In this document: positions 41,832-50,658 of the stretch, in pieces | Position numbering within the stretch: the stretch's first letter is position 1 | Layout: every line of letters starts with the position of its first letter | Assembly (NCBI RefSeq): GCF_001684965.1 | Contig: NZ_MAYG01000023.1 | Span: forward strand, 248,001-312,000 | Direction of reading: 5' to 3' | Length of the DNA stretch: 64,000 bases | Source: Chryseobacterium arthrosphaerae | GTDB taxonomy: Bacteria; Bacteroidota; Bacteroidia; Flavobacteriales; Weeksellaceae | Program-made: the position numbers and the translations under genes | Notes under the pieces: generated by a model | Database searches by the model: none | What the model was told of the DNA's origin: nothing | Seen by the model: the letters and a program-made list of their open reading frames with translations, nothing else

Positions 41832-42842
41832 ATGATAGAAAAGATAGAAGAACTACTGATCGAAGTAAACAGCTTCAATGCTACCTCTAAGGAAGATATC
41901 GAAAACTTCCGGATCAAGTACAACGGTAAAAAAGGGGTTCTTAATGATTTTTTTGAAAAATTTAAAGAAGTTCCTAACGACCAGAAGAAAGAATTCGGAC
42001 AGAAGATCAATACTTTAAAGCAGGCTGTAGCTGTAAAATTAGAAGATTTAAAAAATGCTTCCGCATCTTCTATTGTCCTGGAAAAAGAAGATCTTACAAG
42101 ACCGGCCTTTCCGTTGGAATTAGGATCAAGACATCCGATCAACCTGGTTAAAAACAGAATTATTGAAATCTTCAAATCGATCGGTTTTGCGGTAGCAGAC
42201 GGTCCTGAGATTGAAGATGACTGGCATAACTTTACTGCACTGAACCTTCCGGAATACCACCCGGCAAGAGATATGCAGGATACGTTCTTCATTGAGCAGA
42301 ATCCGGATATTCTTTTAAGAACGCATACTTCTTCCGTACAGACCCGTTATATGGAAGAAAATCAGCCGCCGATCAGAATCTTATCTCCGGGAAGGGTTTT
42401 CAGAAATGAAGCGATCTCTTCACGTTCTCACTGTATTTTCCACCAGATTGAAGGGTTGTACATAGATGAGAATGTAAGCTTTGCTGACCTGAAACAGACG
42501 ATCCAGTTCTTTACTACTGAACTTTTCGGTAAATCTAAAATCAGAATGAGACCTTCTTTCTTCCCGTTCACAGAGCCAAGTGCTGAAATTGATGTGTATT
42601 GGGGATTGAACTCTGAAACTGATTACAGAATCACCAAAGGAACAGGATGGCTGGAAATCATGGGCTGCGGAATGGTAGACCCTGCCGTACTGAAAAATGT
42701 GAATATTGATGCTGAAAAATATTCAGGATATGCATTCGGAATGGGAATTGAAAGAATCACCATGCTGCTGTACCAGATGAGTGATATCAGAATGTTCTTT
42801 GAAAATGATATCAGAACACTGGAACAGTTCAAAACATTATAA
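41832..42842 (+). CDS. pheS: Phenylalanyl-tRNA synthetase alpha subunit
   Basis: This 336-residue protein is the catalytic alpha subunit of class II PheRS, which loads phenylalanine on tRNA-Phe. It has the N-terminal coiled-coil tRNA-binding arm (about 1-90), the class II motif 2 region with [20 protein letters not shown], and motif 3 [14 protein letters not shown]. The Phe-specific [14 protein letters not shown] segment and GCGMVDP are also there. Length is standard. pheT is not next to it, and the terminator at 42848-42871 ends the transcript. Confidence 0.97.
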   Translation: MIEKIEELLIEVNSFNATSKEDIENFRIKYNGKKGVLNDFFEKFKEVPNDQKKEFGQKINTLKQAVAVKLEDLKNASASSIVLEKEDLTRPAFPLELGSRHPINLVKNRIIEIFKSIGFAVADGPEIEDDWHNFTALNLPEYHPARDMQDTFFIEQNPDILLRTHTSSVQTRYMEENQPPIRILSPGRVFRNEAISSRSHCIFHQIEGLYIDENVSFADLKQTIQFFTTELFGKSKIRMRPSFFPFTEPSAEIDVYWGLNSETDYRITKGTGWLEIMGCGMVDPAVLKNVNIDAEKYSGYAFGMGIERITMLLYQMSDIRMFFENDIRTLEQFKTL

Positions 42843-42847
42843 AAAAT

Positions 42848-42880
42848 AAACCTCCGGAGCTCCGGAGGTTTTTGTTTTTA
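42848..42880 (+). terminator. pheS terminator
   Basis: A perfect palindrome at 42848-42871 (AAACCTCCGGAG and its complement) is followed by TTGTTTTTA. It starts 5 bp after the stop codon. Confidence 0.85.
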
Positions 42881-43066
42881 ATTACTGACCTAAGAAACAA
42901 AACGTAATTAAAAACTGATCTTATTGAAAAATTTACACGTGTCTGTTTCTTATGTCCATACTTCGGATCTGCTGTTCTGGAATTGAAGTATTGACATGCT
43001 GCAGTCTTCTTGCTGCTCTATTATAAAGACAACCGATGCTCACCATATATTACATTTAAAATAAAA

Positions 43067-43092
43067 AATGTCTGTAAAAAATTACAGACATT
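43067..43092 (-). terminator. Terminator of the DUF3108 gene
   Basis: AATGTCTGTAA (43067-43077) pairs with 43082-43092; on the minus strand TTTTTATTTTA follows. Confidence 0.8.
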
Positions 43093-43119
43093 CGTAGATT
43101 AAAAAAACTAATGATCAGT

Positions 43120-43890
43120 TTATTTGGTAAACTTTAAAGGATACTTTACATTTTTATAGCCATCGATACTGGCTTTCAGAGATCCTACGGCAAGCTCAGC
43201 CTTAAGAAGCATCGGTACATGATTGGCGTCATTGGAAACCCACATCGTTACGCCTTCTTTTTCTTTAAATACTCTTCCGCTTTTCACTGAAGGGATAATT
43301 TTCAGACAGTTGATGGTTCCGAATTTGGTTTTTAAATTTTCTGTTCCTATGACTTTCAGCTGAAAAGGAAACATTTCATCATCTATCCAAACATTCATAT
43401 TGATGATGGTACCTACTTTTAATTCATCAGGGCTTTTGCTTCGCAGATAATAGAAACATGAAAGCATATCCTGAACTCCTTTTACAGATTTCAGTACTTT
43501 GGAACCATTGGCAGGTGTTTTCTTGTCTGTTAAGATCAAAGTATTGTTATCATGATTGAAAACGGTTTCAAGATGCTGGCGATAGCTTCCCTCACGTACA
43601 TTTCTTACATAGAAACTTGGTAAACCGGTCTCAGTATTGATGAAACTTTCATACAAATCTTCCACCTTGAAGAATGCTTTTACGGCTCCGGTAGTCTGCC
43701 CGGTTCCTTTCACATACAGATGCGGCACTCCTTTATAATTGGTCTTTTGGGTTGTAAGATTGGCAGTTCCTGCATTCAGAAACCCGTAATGGATTCTTAG
43801 GGTGATCGATTCGCCGTCTGCGACATTATCAATCTGGGCAGAGCCTAAAAAGAATATAAATACTGCAAAGAGGTTTAAAATTTTCTTCAT
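43120..43890 (-). CDS. DUF3108 domain-containing secreted protein
   Basis: This 256-residue protein has a signal peptide (MKKILNLFAVFIFFLGSAQ) and a DUF3108 domain. Family words are LRIHYGFLNAGTANL near the start, FYVRNVREGSYRQ, VQDMLSCFYYLRS and VWIDDEMFPFQLKVIGTE. DUF3108 proteins are exported and of unknown function; they are frequent in Bacteroidota and Proteobacteria. It is convergent with pheS and stands alone. Confidence 0.9.
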   Translation of the reverse strand: MKKILNLFAVFIFFLGSAQIDNVADGESITLRIHYGFLNAGTANLTTQKTNYKGVPHLYVKGTGQTTGAVKAFFKVEDLYESFINTETGLPSFYVRNVREGSYRQHLETVFNHDNNTLILTDKKTPANGSKVLKSVKGVQDMLSCFYYLRSKSPDELKVGTIINMNVWIDDEMFPFQLKVIGTENLKTKFGTINCLKIIPSVKSGRVFKEKEGVTMWVSNDANHVPMLLKAELAVGSLKASIDGYKNVKYPLKFTK

Positions 43891-44001
43891 AACAAGACAT
43901 TTACAAAAACATTGCCAAATTTAAAATCTTCATTGATAGATATTTGACAAATCTCAGGTTTTTATTTAGAATCAATTAAATATGCTTCGCATTAAAATTA
44001 G

Positions 44002-44009
44002 TAAATTTG
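44002..44009 (+). promoter_or_regulatory. Putative -7 box of the reductase/ferredoxin operon
   Basis: TAAATTTG is an exact -7 match 32 bp before the ATG at 44042. No clear -33 element was found. Confidence 0.5.
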
Positions 44010-44041
44010 CATTTACATGTATAATTAAATTATCTTAAATT

Positions 44042-45097
44042 ATGATAACCACTGATATATTGATCATAGGGGCGGGACCTACAGGACTTTTTGCAGTTTT
44101 TGAAGCTGGTTTATTAAAAATGAAGTGTCATATTATTGATGCACTTCCGCAGCCGGGAGGGCAATTGGCTGAACTTTATCCTAAGAAACCTATTTTCGAT
44201 ATTCCGGGGTATCCTTCAGTGAATGCTGGGGAATTGGTGGATAATTTAATGGAGCAGATCAAGCAGTTTCAGCCGGGGTTCACTTTGGGAGAAACAGCCG
44301 TTTCTTATACAAAAGTTGACGAAGAGTGGTTTGAAGTAGTTACAAATAAAGGAACCGTTCACCGATGTAAAGCTATTGCCATTGCAGGTGGATTGGGAAC
44401 TTTTGAACCTAGAAAGCCTACTTTTGAAAATGTAGCGGATTATGAAGAAAAAGGACTTGAGTATTTCGTTAAGGAACCTGAGCACTTCAGAAACAAAAAA
44501 GTAGTAATTGCCGGAGGTGGTGATTCTGCTCTTGACTGGAGTATTTTCCTTTCTAACGTAGCCAGTGAAGTAACGCTGATCCACAGAAGAAATGAGTTCA
44601 GAGGGGCTTTGGATTCTGTAGAAAAAGTTCAGGATCTTAAAAATCAGGGGAAAATTAAATTAATTACACCTGCTGAAGTAACCGGGATCAAAGGTGATGG
44701 TAAAGTAGAAGCAATTACTGTAGAAAAAGAAGGTGAAGAAGCTTACGATATTGAAACGGATTACTTTATTCCTTTATTCGGATTGACGCCTAAGTTGGGT
44801 GAGATCGGAAACTGGGGACTGAATATAGAGAAAAATGCCATCGTCGTAAACAACGCTCTTGATTATCAAACCAATATTGACGGGATTTATGCCATCGGAG
44901 ATATCAACACATATCCTGGAAAACTGAAGCTGATCCTTTGTGGTTTCCACGAAGCTACCCTGATGTGTCAGAGTGTATATAACAGACTCAATCCCGGTAA
45001 AAAATTCGTATTAAAATATACAACGGTAAGTGGAGTAGACGGATTCGACGGAAGCCGTAAAGAAGCAGAGAAGGCGGTTGTGAAAAAAATTGACTAA
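44042..45097 (+). CDS. Ferredoxin--NADP+ reductase, thioredoxin-reductase-like (YumC type)
   Basis: This 351-residue flavoprotein is of the TrxR-like ferredoxin-NADP+ reductase class. The FAD-binding motif GAGPTGL is at 10-16, the NADPH-binding GGGDSALDW at about 158-166, and the second FAD motif ends in GIYAIGDINTYPG. The CxxC of thioredoxin reductases is absent, as expected for this class. A 2Fe-2S ferredoxin gene follows 12 bp downstream, so the pair probably supplies electrons from NADPH to ferredoxin or the reverse. Confidence 0.93.
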   Translation: MITTDILIIGAGPTGLFAVFEAGLLKMKCHIIDALPQPGGQLAELYPKKPIFDIPGYPSVNAGELVDNLMEQIKQFQPGFTLGETAVSYTKVDEEWFEVVTNKGTVHRCKAIAIAGGLGTFEPRKPTFENVADYEEKGLEYFVKEPEHFRNKKVVIAGGGDSALDWSIFLSNVASEVTLIHRRNEFRGALDSVEKVQDLKNQGKIKLITPAEVTGIKGDGKVEAITVEKEGEEAYDIETDYFIPLFGLTPKLGEIGNWGLNIEKNAIVVNNALDYQTNIDGIYAIGDINTYPGKLKLILCGFHEATLMCQSVYNRLNPGKKFVLKYTTVSGVDGFDGSRKEAEKAVVKKID

Positions 45098-45109
45098 TTT
45101 TGCAGAATT

Positions 45110-45439
45110 ATGTCAGATATTAATATTAAAATCACCGACAGAGAAGGGGTAACCCACGATGTCGTAGCGCCTACGGATATGTCCATGAACTTAATGGAGA
45201 TCATCCGTTCCTATGAATTGGCAGAAGAAGGTACGATTGGTGTATGTGGAGGAATGGCGATGTGTGCTTCATGTCAGGTTTATGTAATCAATGATCCTGG
45301 TCTGGAACCGATGGGAGATGAAGAAGATGCCATGCTTGCTGAAGCTTTCCATGTGAAAGATAACAGCCGATTAGGATGCCAGCTGCACATAGTGGATGAA
45401 ATGGAGGGACTAGAAGTGGAAATTGCTCCTTATCCATAG
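45110..45439 (+). CDS. 2Fe-2S ferredoxin
   Basis: This 109-residue protein is an adrenodoxin/putidaredoxin-type 2Fe-2S ferredoxin. The cluster ligands lie in GVCGGMAMCASC (C-x5-C-x2-C, about 44-55) and a fourth Cys in RLGCQLH (about 92). A conserved acidic tail ends VEIAPYP. It is the electron carrier partner of the adjacent reductase. The plus-strand terminator at 45466-45497 closes the operon. Confidence 0.94.
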   Translation: MSDINIKITDREGVTHDVVAPTDMSMNLMEIIRSYELAEEGTIGVCGGMAMCASCQVYVINDPGLEPMGDEEDAMLAEAFHVKDNSRLGCQLHIVDEMEGLEVEIAPYP

Positions 45440-45465
45440 AAGAAATATTTTTTAATCTTAATAAG

Positions 45466-45497
45466 AAACCCCGTCCGAATTTTTCGGACGGGGTTTT
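45466..45497 (+). terminator. Ferredoxin operon terminator
   Basis: AAACCCCGTCCGAA (45466-45479) pairs with 45483-45496, and TTTTCTTTT follows. Confidence 0.85.
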
Positions 45498-45526
45498 CTT
45501 TTCAATCAGGTTTCTGTATTCTTTTG

Positions 45527-46066
45527 TTAGAAATAATCACTGAAAGGAATAATTCCAAAATCTTTAATTGTCTCAGTATTCACTTTCCTTTTGATATCTC
45601 CATTTTCATAGGATTCCATTTCCTGTATAACTTTAAAAAGAATAAAATTGTTCCTATTTTTATCATATTTAAAAGTAATTGTTTTTTTTATTTTCATTCC
45701 GCTGGGAAGATTGGTAGAAACTGAAATAAAGGAAAAACCATTCTTTTTAATTTTTACTTCTTTAAACGGGTCTTTTTCATCTTCACTGCAAAATGAACAA
45801 GGGACAATATTTGAATTAGTCCATGAAGTTGATTTGTCTTTGTCTTTATCTTCATATAGAATTACTGTGGCTACTCTGCATACTCTCGATCCATCCTCAT
45901 CATCATAGCTGCCTTTACATTTAATTTCCCGTATATAAATTTCATCCGGGATTTTATCATTATTCAGATCTCCAACATACGTTTTAAATAGGTATTGTTG
46001 TTTTTGTGCCTGGTGATTGTTATAAAGCAAACAGCAAAATAAAAAGAGTATACATTTTACAGCCAT
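45527..46066 (-). CDS. Secreted hypothetical protein with VCBS-like start
   Basis: This 179-residue protein has a signal peptide (1-20, ending NNHQAQ) and a mature start YVGDLNNDKIPDEIYI. That start looks like a calcium-binding Asp/Asn loop of FG-GAP or VCBS type. Cys residues at about 50, 63, 90 and 93 (the last two in PCSFC) suggest disulfides. The rest was not recognised. It lies 5 bp downstream of the LOG gene on the same strand, so it may be co-transcribed with it. Confidence 0.68.
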   Translation of the reverse strand: MAVKCILFLFCCLLYNNHQAQKQQYLFKTYVGDLNNDKIPDEIYIREIKCKGSYDDEDGSRVCRVATVILYEDKDKDKSTSWTNSNIVPCSFCSEDEKDPFKEVKIKKNGFSFISVSTNLPSGMKIKKTITFKYDKNRNNFILFKVIQEMESYENGDIKRKVNTETIKDFGIIPFSDYF

Positions 46067-46071
46067 ATTAT

Positions 46072-46653
46072 TTATATTTCCTCCTTAGAAATCCATTTGC
46101 CAACCGTAGGTGCCTGATAATTCCTCATTTTTTCCAGCAGGTCATCAATACGATCACTGATCAGGAGCATATCCCTGTTTATCTGCTTTAAAAAGCCTTT
46201 GTCAACCATAGTTTGAACCAGATTGATCAGATCATTATAAAATCCGTCAATATTTAAAATGGCGATTGGTTTTTTGTGAAGGCCAAGCTGTGCCCAGGTG
46301 ATCATCTCGAAAAATTCTTCCAAAGTTCCATAGCCGCCGGGAAGAACGATCACTCCATCGCAAAGCTCGCTCATTCTGGTCTTTCTCTCATGCATCGTTT
46401 CTACCAGAACCAGTTCAGTAAGGTTTTTATGAGCAATTTCTTTAGCCTGTAAAAAATGGGGTAGAACACCGGTTACTTTTCCATTTTCACTTAATGCTCC
46501 GTTGGCTACCGTTCCCATTAAACCGGTTTGAGAACCGCCGTAAATGAGTTGTATATCTTGTTTCGCTAATGTCTGACCCAGCAAAAATGCCTGTTCTTCA
46601 TAAATTTTATCTGTGCCAAAGCTTGAGCCACAGAATACGGTTATACTTTTCAT
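46072..46653 (-). CDS. LOG family nucleoside phosphoribohydrolase
   Basis: This 193-residue protein belongs to the LOG family (TIGR00730). It has the VFCGSSFGTD start and the signature PGGYGTLEEFFEMITWAQLG (about 107-126), which binds the nucleotide phosphate. Members release adenine or cytokinin bases from riboside 5'-monophosphates. The in vivo role in flavobacteria is not established. Its stop lies 5 bp from the next gene's ATG, and its own ATG directly abuts the stop of the upstream TPR-like gene, so the three probably form an operon. Confidence 0.92.
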   Translation of the reverse strand: MKSITVFCGSSFGTDKIYEEQAFLLGQTLAKQDIQLIYGGSQTGLMGTVANGALSENGKVTGVLPHFLQAKEIAHKNLTELVLVETMHERKTRMSELCDGVIVLPGGYGTLEEFFEMITWAQLGLHKKPIAILNIDGFYNDLINLVQTMVDKGFLKQINRDMLLISDRIDDLLEKMRNYQAPTVGKWISKEEI

Positions 46654-47619
46654 TTATTTACAAAAATCTTTTAAATAGTTTCTGACTCCAAAATCAGTTA
46701 TGCTACCTGCTTTGTTAAAACTTGTACATGCATTATCATTCTGTCCTAACACTAAATATGATATGCCTAGTAAAACATAAGCTTCATGTACTAATGGATT
46801 AAATTCAATATCCCGTACTTTTATTCCATCTAATTTGCTAAGAGTCTCTATTGTTTTTTCAAAATTATTCTTATAAAAATATTTATTCCCAGTACTCAAT
46901 ATTGAATATAACTCTTTTTCTTCTTTTGTTTTTAAGTCTCCTATCCATTTTGGGAAAAATTTTTCAACAGTGATCAGCATGTCTTTTCGATATGGATTTT
47001 CAAAGTATTGTTCTGATTTTTTTAGGGCCTGAACAAATTCCGATTGATATTGCGGTGTATATGGATCAATAATTTTAATTTGAGTAATGTTATTATCTCT
47101 TGTTAACACAAATTCTGCCTTAAAATATAAATCATCACCACTATTATAGGAAGAATCAGAAATATGATTGGTTACAAAACGGTCAAATGTCTTTTCGTTA
47201 TTAAATACAGGTTTAATGATTTGATTTGCAACGATTACTGTGTCGTTTTTAACGAAATTAATTTGGGGATTAAATTCTGGATTTTTTTTGGTAAAATCAT
47301 TTTTTTTTAAAAAGGTATATATTTCATTACCTTCCTGAACAAGTAAATAATTTTCATCATACCAATATGTTAGCTCTCTGTCTTTCAGTTTTATTTTATC
47401 TTTTAAAAAAACGGCCTCAAACTTCTGATTATTGATTATTAATTCATTGGGTTTGATGTTATAAGAAAGAAAGATAGAATATTTACGATTATTTATTTCT
47501 AAACTTTTTCCAGTGGATGGATATACTCTATCCAAAAACCATTCTCCCATTAATTTTTGCGTTTGTGAAAAGGTTTTTAAAGAAATGAATAAACATAATA
47601 TGAGAATAAGATTTTTCAT
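46654..47619 (-). CDS. Secreted protein with TPR-like C-terminus
   Basis: This 321-residue protein has a signal peptide (1-19, ending KTFSQ), and its N-terminal half is beta-rich (GEWFLDRVYPSTGKSLEI). A middle segment resembles TonB C-domain-like or DUF-type beta sheets (AEFVLTRDNNITQIKIIDPYT). The C-terminal 100 residues hold helical repeats such as KYFYKNNFEKTIETLSKLD and AYVLLGISYLVLGQNDNAC, two TPR-like hairpins. It is quite AT-rich. It abuts the LOG gene with no spacer. The function is unknown. Confidence 0.72.
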   Translation of the reverse strand: MKNLILILCLFISLKTFSQTQKLMGEWFLDRVYPSTGKSLEINNRKYSIFLSYNIKPNELIINNQKFEAVFLKDKIKLKDRELTYWYDENYLLVQEGNEIYTFLKKNDFTKKNPEFNPQINFVKNDTVIVANQIIKPVFNNEKTFDRFVTNHISDSSYNSGDDLYFKAEFVLTRDNNITQIKIIDPYTPQYQSEFVQALKKSEQYFENPYRKDMLITVEKFFPKWIGDLKTKEEKELYSILSTGNKYFYKNNFEKTIETLSKLDGIKVRDIEFNPLVHEAYVLLGISYLVLGQNDNACTSFNKAGSITDFGVRNYLKDFCK

Positions 47620-47644
47620 GGTTCTATATTGTATTACTATATAA

Positions 47645-47676
47645 GAATATCCAAAATCAAAAGACTTTGGATATTC
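47645..47676 (-). terminator. Weak terminator between pepD and the TPR-like gene
   Basis: GAATATCCAAA (47645-47655) pairs with TTTGGATATTC (47666-47676), but the T run on either strand is poor. Confidence 0.35.
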
Positions 47677-47696
47677 AGGATAGTTATTTTATTGTT

Positions 47697-49139
47697 CTAT
47701 TTCTGAGGAATATTGGCTAAAATATCTTTCAGGAAGCTCCAGAATTTCTGAGCAGAAGGAATATTCGCTTTTTCTTCCGGAGAGTGTGCTCCTCTGATCG
47801 TTGGCCCGAAGCTTACCATTTCCATTTCAGGATAGTTGGCCCCGATAATCCCACATTCCAGACCTGCGTGGCAAGCTACTACGTGAGGTTTATCCCCGAA
47901 CTTTTCAGTATAGATCTTCTCCATAATCTTTACAATCTCTGAACCTGGTTTTGGTTTCCATCCAGGGTAAGAACCGCTGAATACCACATTCATTCCTGCA
48001 AGCTCTGCTACAGATTTTAATTGTTCTGCTGTAGAATATTTAGAAGAATCTACTGAAGATCTTGTAAGGTTTAAAATTTTAAGCTCCCCTCCTTTTAATT
48101 CAACTCTTGCCACATTGTTGGAAGCCTCTACAAGATCTGCCACATCCGGGCTCATTCTGTAAACTCCGTTGTGAAGAGCTTTTAAAGTAAGGATCACTTT
48201 CTTGGAATCTTCTTCTGAAATGGCTTTCTCGGAAGAGGTAGAGTTCTCAATATTGATCTGAATACCTGCCTCCACAGAGGCAAATTCTTCTAAAATTTCC
48301 TTTTTAAGAACTGTAGCATCCTGAATGAATTCCTGTGCATTTCTTACAGAGATAATGGCAACAGCTTCTCTTGGGATAGCATTTCTTAATCCGCCACCAT
48401 CTACAGAGATTAGTTCTACATTCTGATTTTCTATTCCTTTGTAAAGAAGTCTTCCCAGGATGATGTTTGCGTTTCCGAACCCTTTGTGGATATCCATTCC
48501 TGAGTGGCCTCCCTGTAATCCTTTCACTTCAATTCTTACAATCTGTCCTTTTGGAGCTTCTGTTGCATAGTTTTGAGTGATCGTAACATCAACACCTCCT
48601 GCACAGCCTATATCAATTTCATCATCTTCTTCCGTATCAAGATTCAAAAGGATATCTCCGGTAAGCTGTCCTGGTTTTAGACCGATAGCTCCTGTCATAC
48701 CTGTTTCCTCATCGATAGTGAATAAAGCTTCCAGGGCAGGATGTGGAATATCTGAGCTTTCAAGGACAGACATGATCGTTGCTACTCCTAAACCGTTATC
48801 TGCTCCCAGGGTAGTTCCTTTTGCCTTTACCCAATCCCCATCAATTTCCATTTTGATTCCTTCTGTTTCAAAATCAAAGTTGACATCATTGTTTTTCTGG
48901 CAAACCATATCCAGGTGCGATTGCAGTACGATAGATTTACGGTTTTCCATTCCTGCAGTGGCAGGTTTTTTAATAATTACATTTCCTACTTCATCTACAG
49001 TAGTCTCAAGTCCTAAGTCTTCACCAAATCCTTTGATGAATGCAATTACTTTTTCCTCTTTTTTTGATGGTCTCGGAACTGCATTTAATTTGGAGAAGTT
49101 TTTCCAGATTATTTGCGGTTCTATATTAGATAATTCCAT
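47697..49139 (-). CDS. pepD: Aminoacyl-histidine dipeptidase (PepD)
   Basis: This 480-residue M20 metallopeptidase cleaves Xaa-His dipeptides such as carnosine. Zinc-binding and catalytic residues are in LQSHLDMVCQK (His 75, Asp 77), TTLGADNGLG, DEETGMTGA and HAGLECG. The length fits PepD from other bacteria. No signal peptide was seen. A minus-strand -7 box lies 17 bp upstream. Confidence 0.96.
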   Translation of the reverse strand: MELSNIEPQIIWKNFSKLNAVPRPSKKEEKVIAFIKGFGEDLGLETTVDEVGNVIIKKPATAGMENRKSIVLQSHLDMVCQKNNDVNFDFETEGIKMEIDGDWVKAKGTTLGADNGLGVATIMSVLESSDIPHPALEALFTIDEETGMTGAIGLKPGQLTGDILLNLDTEEDDEIDIGCAGGVDVTITQNYATEAPKGQIVRIEVKGLQGGHSGMDIHKGFGNANIILGRLLYKGIENQNVELISVDGGGLRNAIPREAVAIISVRNAQEFIQDATVLKKEILEEFASVEAGIQINIENSTSSEKAISEEDSKKVILTLKALHNGVYRMSPDVADLVEASNNVARVELKGGELKILNLTRSSVDSSKYSTAEQLKSVAELAGMNVVFSGSYPGWKPKPGSEIVKIMEKIYTEKFGDKPHVVACHAGLECGIIGANYPEMEMVSFGPTIRGAHSPEEKANIPSAQKFWSFLKDILANIPQK

Positions 49140-49155
49140 TGAATTTTATTTTTCC

Positions 49156-49163
49156 CAAATTTA
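49156..49163 (-). promoter_or_regulatory. Putative pepD -7 box
   Basis: The minus strand reads TAAATTTG, an exact -7 match, 17 bp before the ATG. The expected -33 region is occupied by the hairpin at 49170-49204. Confidence 0.45.
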
Positions 49164-49169
49164 CAAAAT

Positions 49170-49204
49170 AAAAAATGCTTCCGTGGGATACAGAAGCATT
49201 TTTT
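49170..49204. terminator. Bidirectional terminator before pepD
   Basis: AAAAAATGCTTC (49170-49181) pairs exactly with GAAGCATTTTTT (49193-49204). It ends the minus-strand lipoprotein transcript and touches the pepD promoter region. Confidence 0.8.
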
Positions 49205-49293
49205 GTGAATTGTATAAGGATAAAGAAAGCTATGAGAACTGAAAATAAGTGTTGGTCATCTCCGCTTTCCTTACTTATTGAGGTTTTGTCTGT

Positions 49294-49785
49294 TTAGCAT
49301 CCGCATTCACCGTAGATAGGAGTTGTGTATACGGTGCCATCCGGTTTTTCAATCGTGAGTGTACCTTCAAACAGTAAAGCTTCTTCGCCTTTTATTTTTT
49401 TACCTTTTACAGAAATCTTGTAATCATCGTTTTCTATTTCTTTGGTCAGTTCTTCATCCACTTCCATATCGCTCGATGAGATAAGGTTCATGGCCAGTCT
49501 TTTGCCGTCCAGCATCATATAAGCTGTTTTTCCGGCATCATCTGCATAGATATATCGTTCAGATTCAAAGTCTGCTTTGGTCTTGGCAAAATAGCATGAG
49601 CATTCTTTAATTTCTTTGGGAAACGGAATGGTGCCCACCAGAATATCTCCCTGTGAAGTATGGACAGTAGCAGAATCTTTCACGATTTTTGAAGAATCGG
49701 CAGCGGTGGAACCTGAAACTGTTTCTTTCTCCTTTTTACAGGCTACCAGCAGAAATGCAGAAAATAAAATGATTAGGTATTTCAT
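49294..49785 (-). CDS. Lipoprotein, Cys-rich end
   Basis: This 163-residue protein has a lipoprotein signal (LLVAC, Cys 16 lipidated). A Ser/Thr-rich stretch follows, then CSCYFAKTKADFESERYIYADD (CxC at about 63-65) and a terminal GECGC. The paired Cys motifs suggest metal binding or disulfides. No named family was secured. It lies 21 bp behind the LURP-one gene on the same strand and is probably co-transcribed with it. Confidence 0.75.
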   Translation of the reverse strand: MKYLIILFSAFLLVACKKEKETVSGSTAADSSKIVKDSATVHTSQGDILVGTIPFPKEIKECSCYFAKTKADFESERYIYADDAGKTAYMMLDGKRLAMNLISSSDMEVDEELTKEIENDDYKISVKGKKIKGEEALLFEGTLTIEKPDGTVYTTPIYGECGC

Positions 49786-49806
49786 GTGTTGTGGTTTTAA
49801 TATTTT

Positions 49807-50412
49807 TTAGCCTCTTGCTCTTTCCAGTAGGGTCATCATCAATAAAGAAAGGATTACCAGACTTTCTTCTTCATCATCAATATCGATCAGCCTGTCCAGC
49901 TGGAATCTTCTTCCGAAGAATGAAGGCATTTTTTTCAGTTTAAAATAAGCTTTCCCGTCAATTCCTGTTACCGTGTAAGACGGATTAAGGAAATATCCGG
50001 TAAACATCCCGATGATAGGAAGCTCACCCACAAAGCTGTCCCAGAATCTTACCCATGCGCTGTCTTCCTGAACTTTAAATTTCGGCTGATCATTAGCATC
50101 AAGAATATCATAGCTTGCTTTCCAGATAGAACGCATCCCTTTTCTTGCCAGTCTTCCGAAGTTTTTATTGTCAATAAGATCATTCAAAGAATAAGAAGCA
50201 TTGAAATCAATCCATTTGTTGGCTCTGATCCGGAAAAGTTCCTTCGATTTGCTCTCATCATTGAAAACGATTACATCTTCCTTCAGTTTAAACATTTTCT
50301 GACGTACGTAAGCTACATAATTCCCGTTTTTGTCAGTAATGTTGAAGTCGCTTGCTAAGGTAGTGATTTTGAATTTGAAATCCAGCGGATAGTTAAGGTT
50401 GTTAAGTACCAT
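49807..50412 (-). CDS. LURP-one-related / scramblase-like protein
   Basis: This 201-residue protein has the Tubby/LURP-one fold pattern, with repeated strand pairs such as FNITDKNGNYVAYVRQKMFKL, SYDILDANDQPKFKVQED and SYTVTGIDGKAYFKLKK. Residues 124-140 are hydrophobic (FVGELPIIGMFTGYF), and an acidic IDDEEESLVI with a hydrophobic stretch closes the protein. Bacterial members (YxjI and similar) have no proven role. It leads a two-gene operon with the lipoprotein. A TATATTTG -7 box stands upstream. Confidence 0.82.
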   Translation of the reverse strand: MVLNNLNYPLDFKFKITTLASDFNITDKNGNYVAYVRQKMFKLKEDVIVFNDESKSKELFRIRANKWIDFNASYSLNDLIDNKNFGRLARKGMRSIWKASYDILDANDQPKFKVQEDSAWVRFWDSFVGELPIIGMFTGYFLNPSYTVTGIDGKAYFKLKKMPSFFGRRFQLDRLIDIDDEEESLVILSLLMMTLLERARG

Positions 50413-50446
50413 GTTAGTTTATTTTTTTCATATTTAATTTAAGCCG

Positions 50447-50454
50447 CAAATATA
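50447..50454 (-). promoter_or_regulatory. Putative -7 box of the LURP-one operon
   Basis: The minus strand reads TATATTTG, an exact -7 match, 34 bp before the ATG at 50412. Confidence 0.45.
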
Positions 50455-50580
50455 AAGGTTTTTTTAGAGTTCTATGGTATCAGGCGGGATGGGAAATTTT
50501 AAAATATCAAAATGAGACATTAATTAAGTGGTCATTGGTCAATTTTTGTTTCGCAAAGTCAATAGTCAATCATCATTCTA

Positions 50581-50622
50581 TAAAAATTCACAGGCGAAGC
50601 GAATTGACGATTCATCATTCAC
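50581..50622 (+). repeat. Second dispersed intergenic repeat, copy 2
   Basis: TAAAAATTCACAGGCGAAGC is followed by GAATTGACGATTC; it matches the minus strand at 38676-38708. No gene is here. Confidence 0.5.
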
Positions 50623-50645
50623 ACTCAATTATCAACTTTAATCCT

Positions 50646-50653
50646 TATTTTTG
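50646..50653 (+). promoter_or_regulatory. Putative recR -7 box
   Basis: TATTTTTG, an exact -7 match, ends 5 nt before the recR ATG. The transcript would be leaderless or nearly so. Confidence 0.45.
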
Positions 50654-50658
50654 TACTT

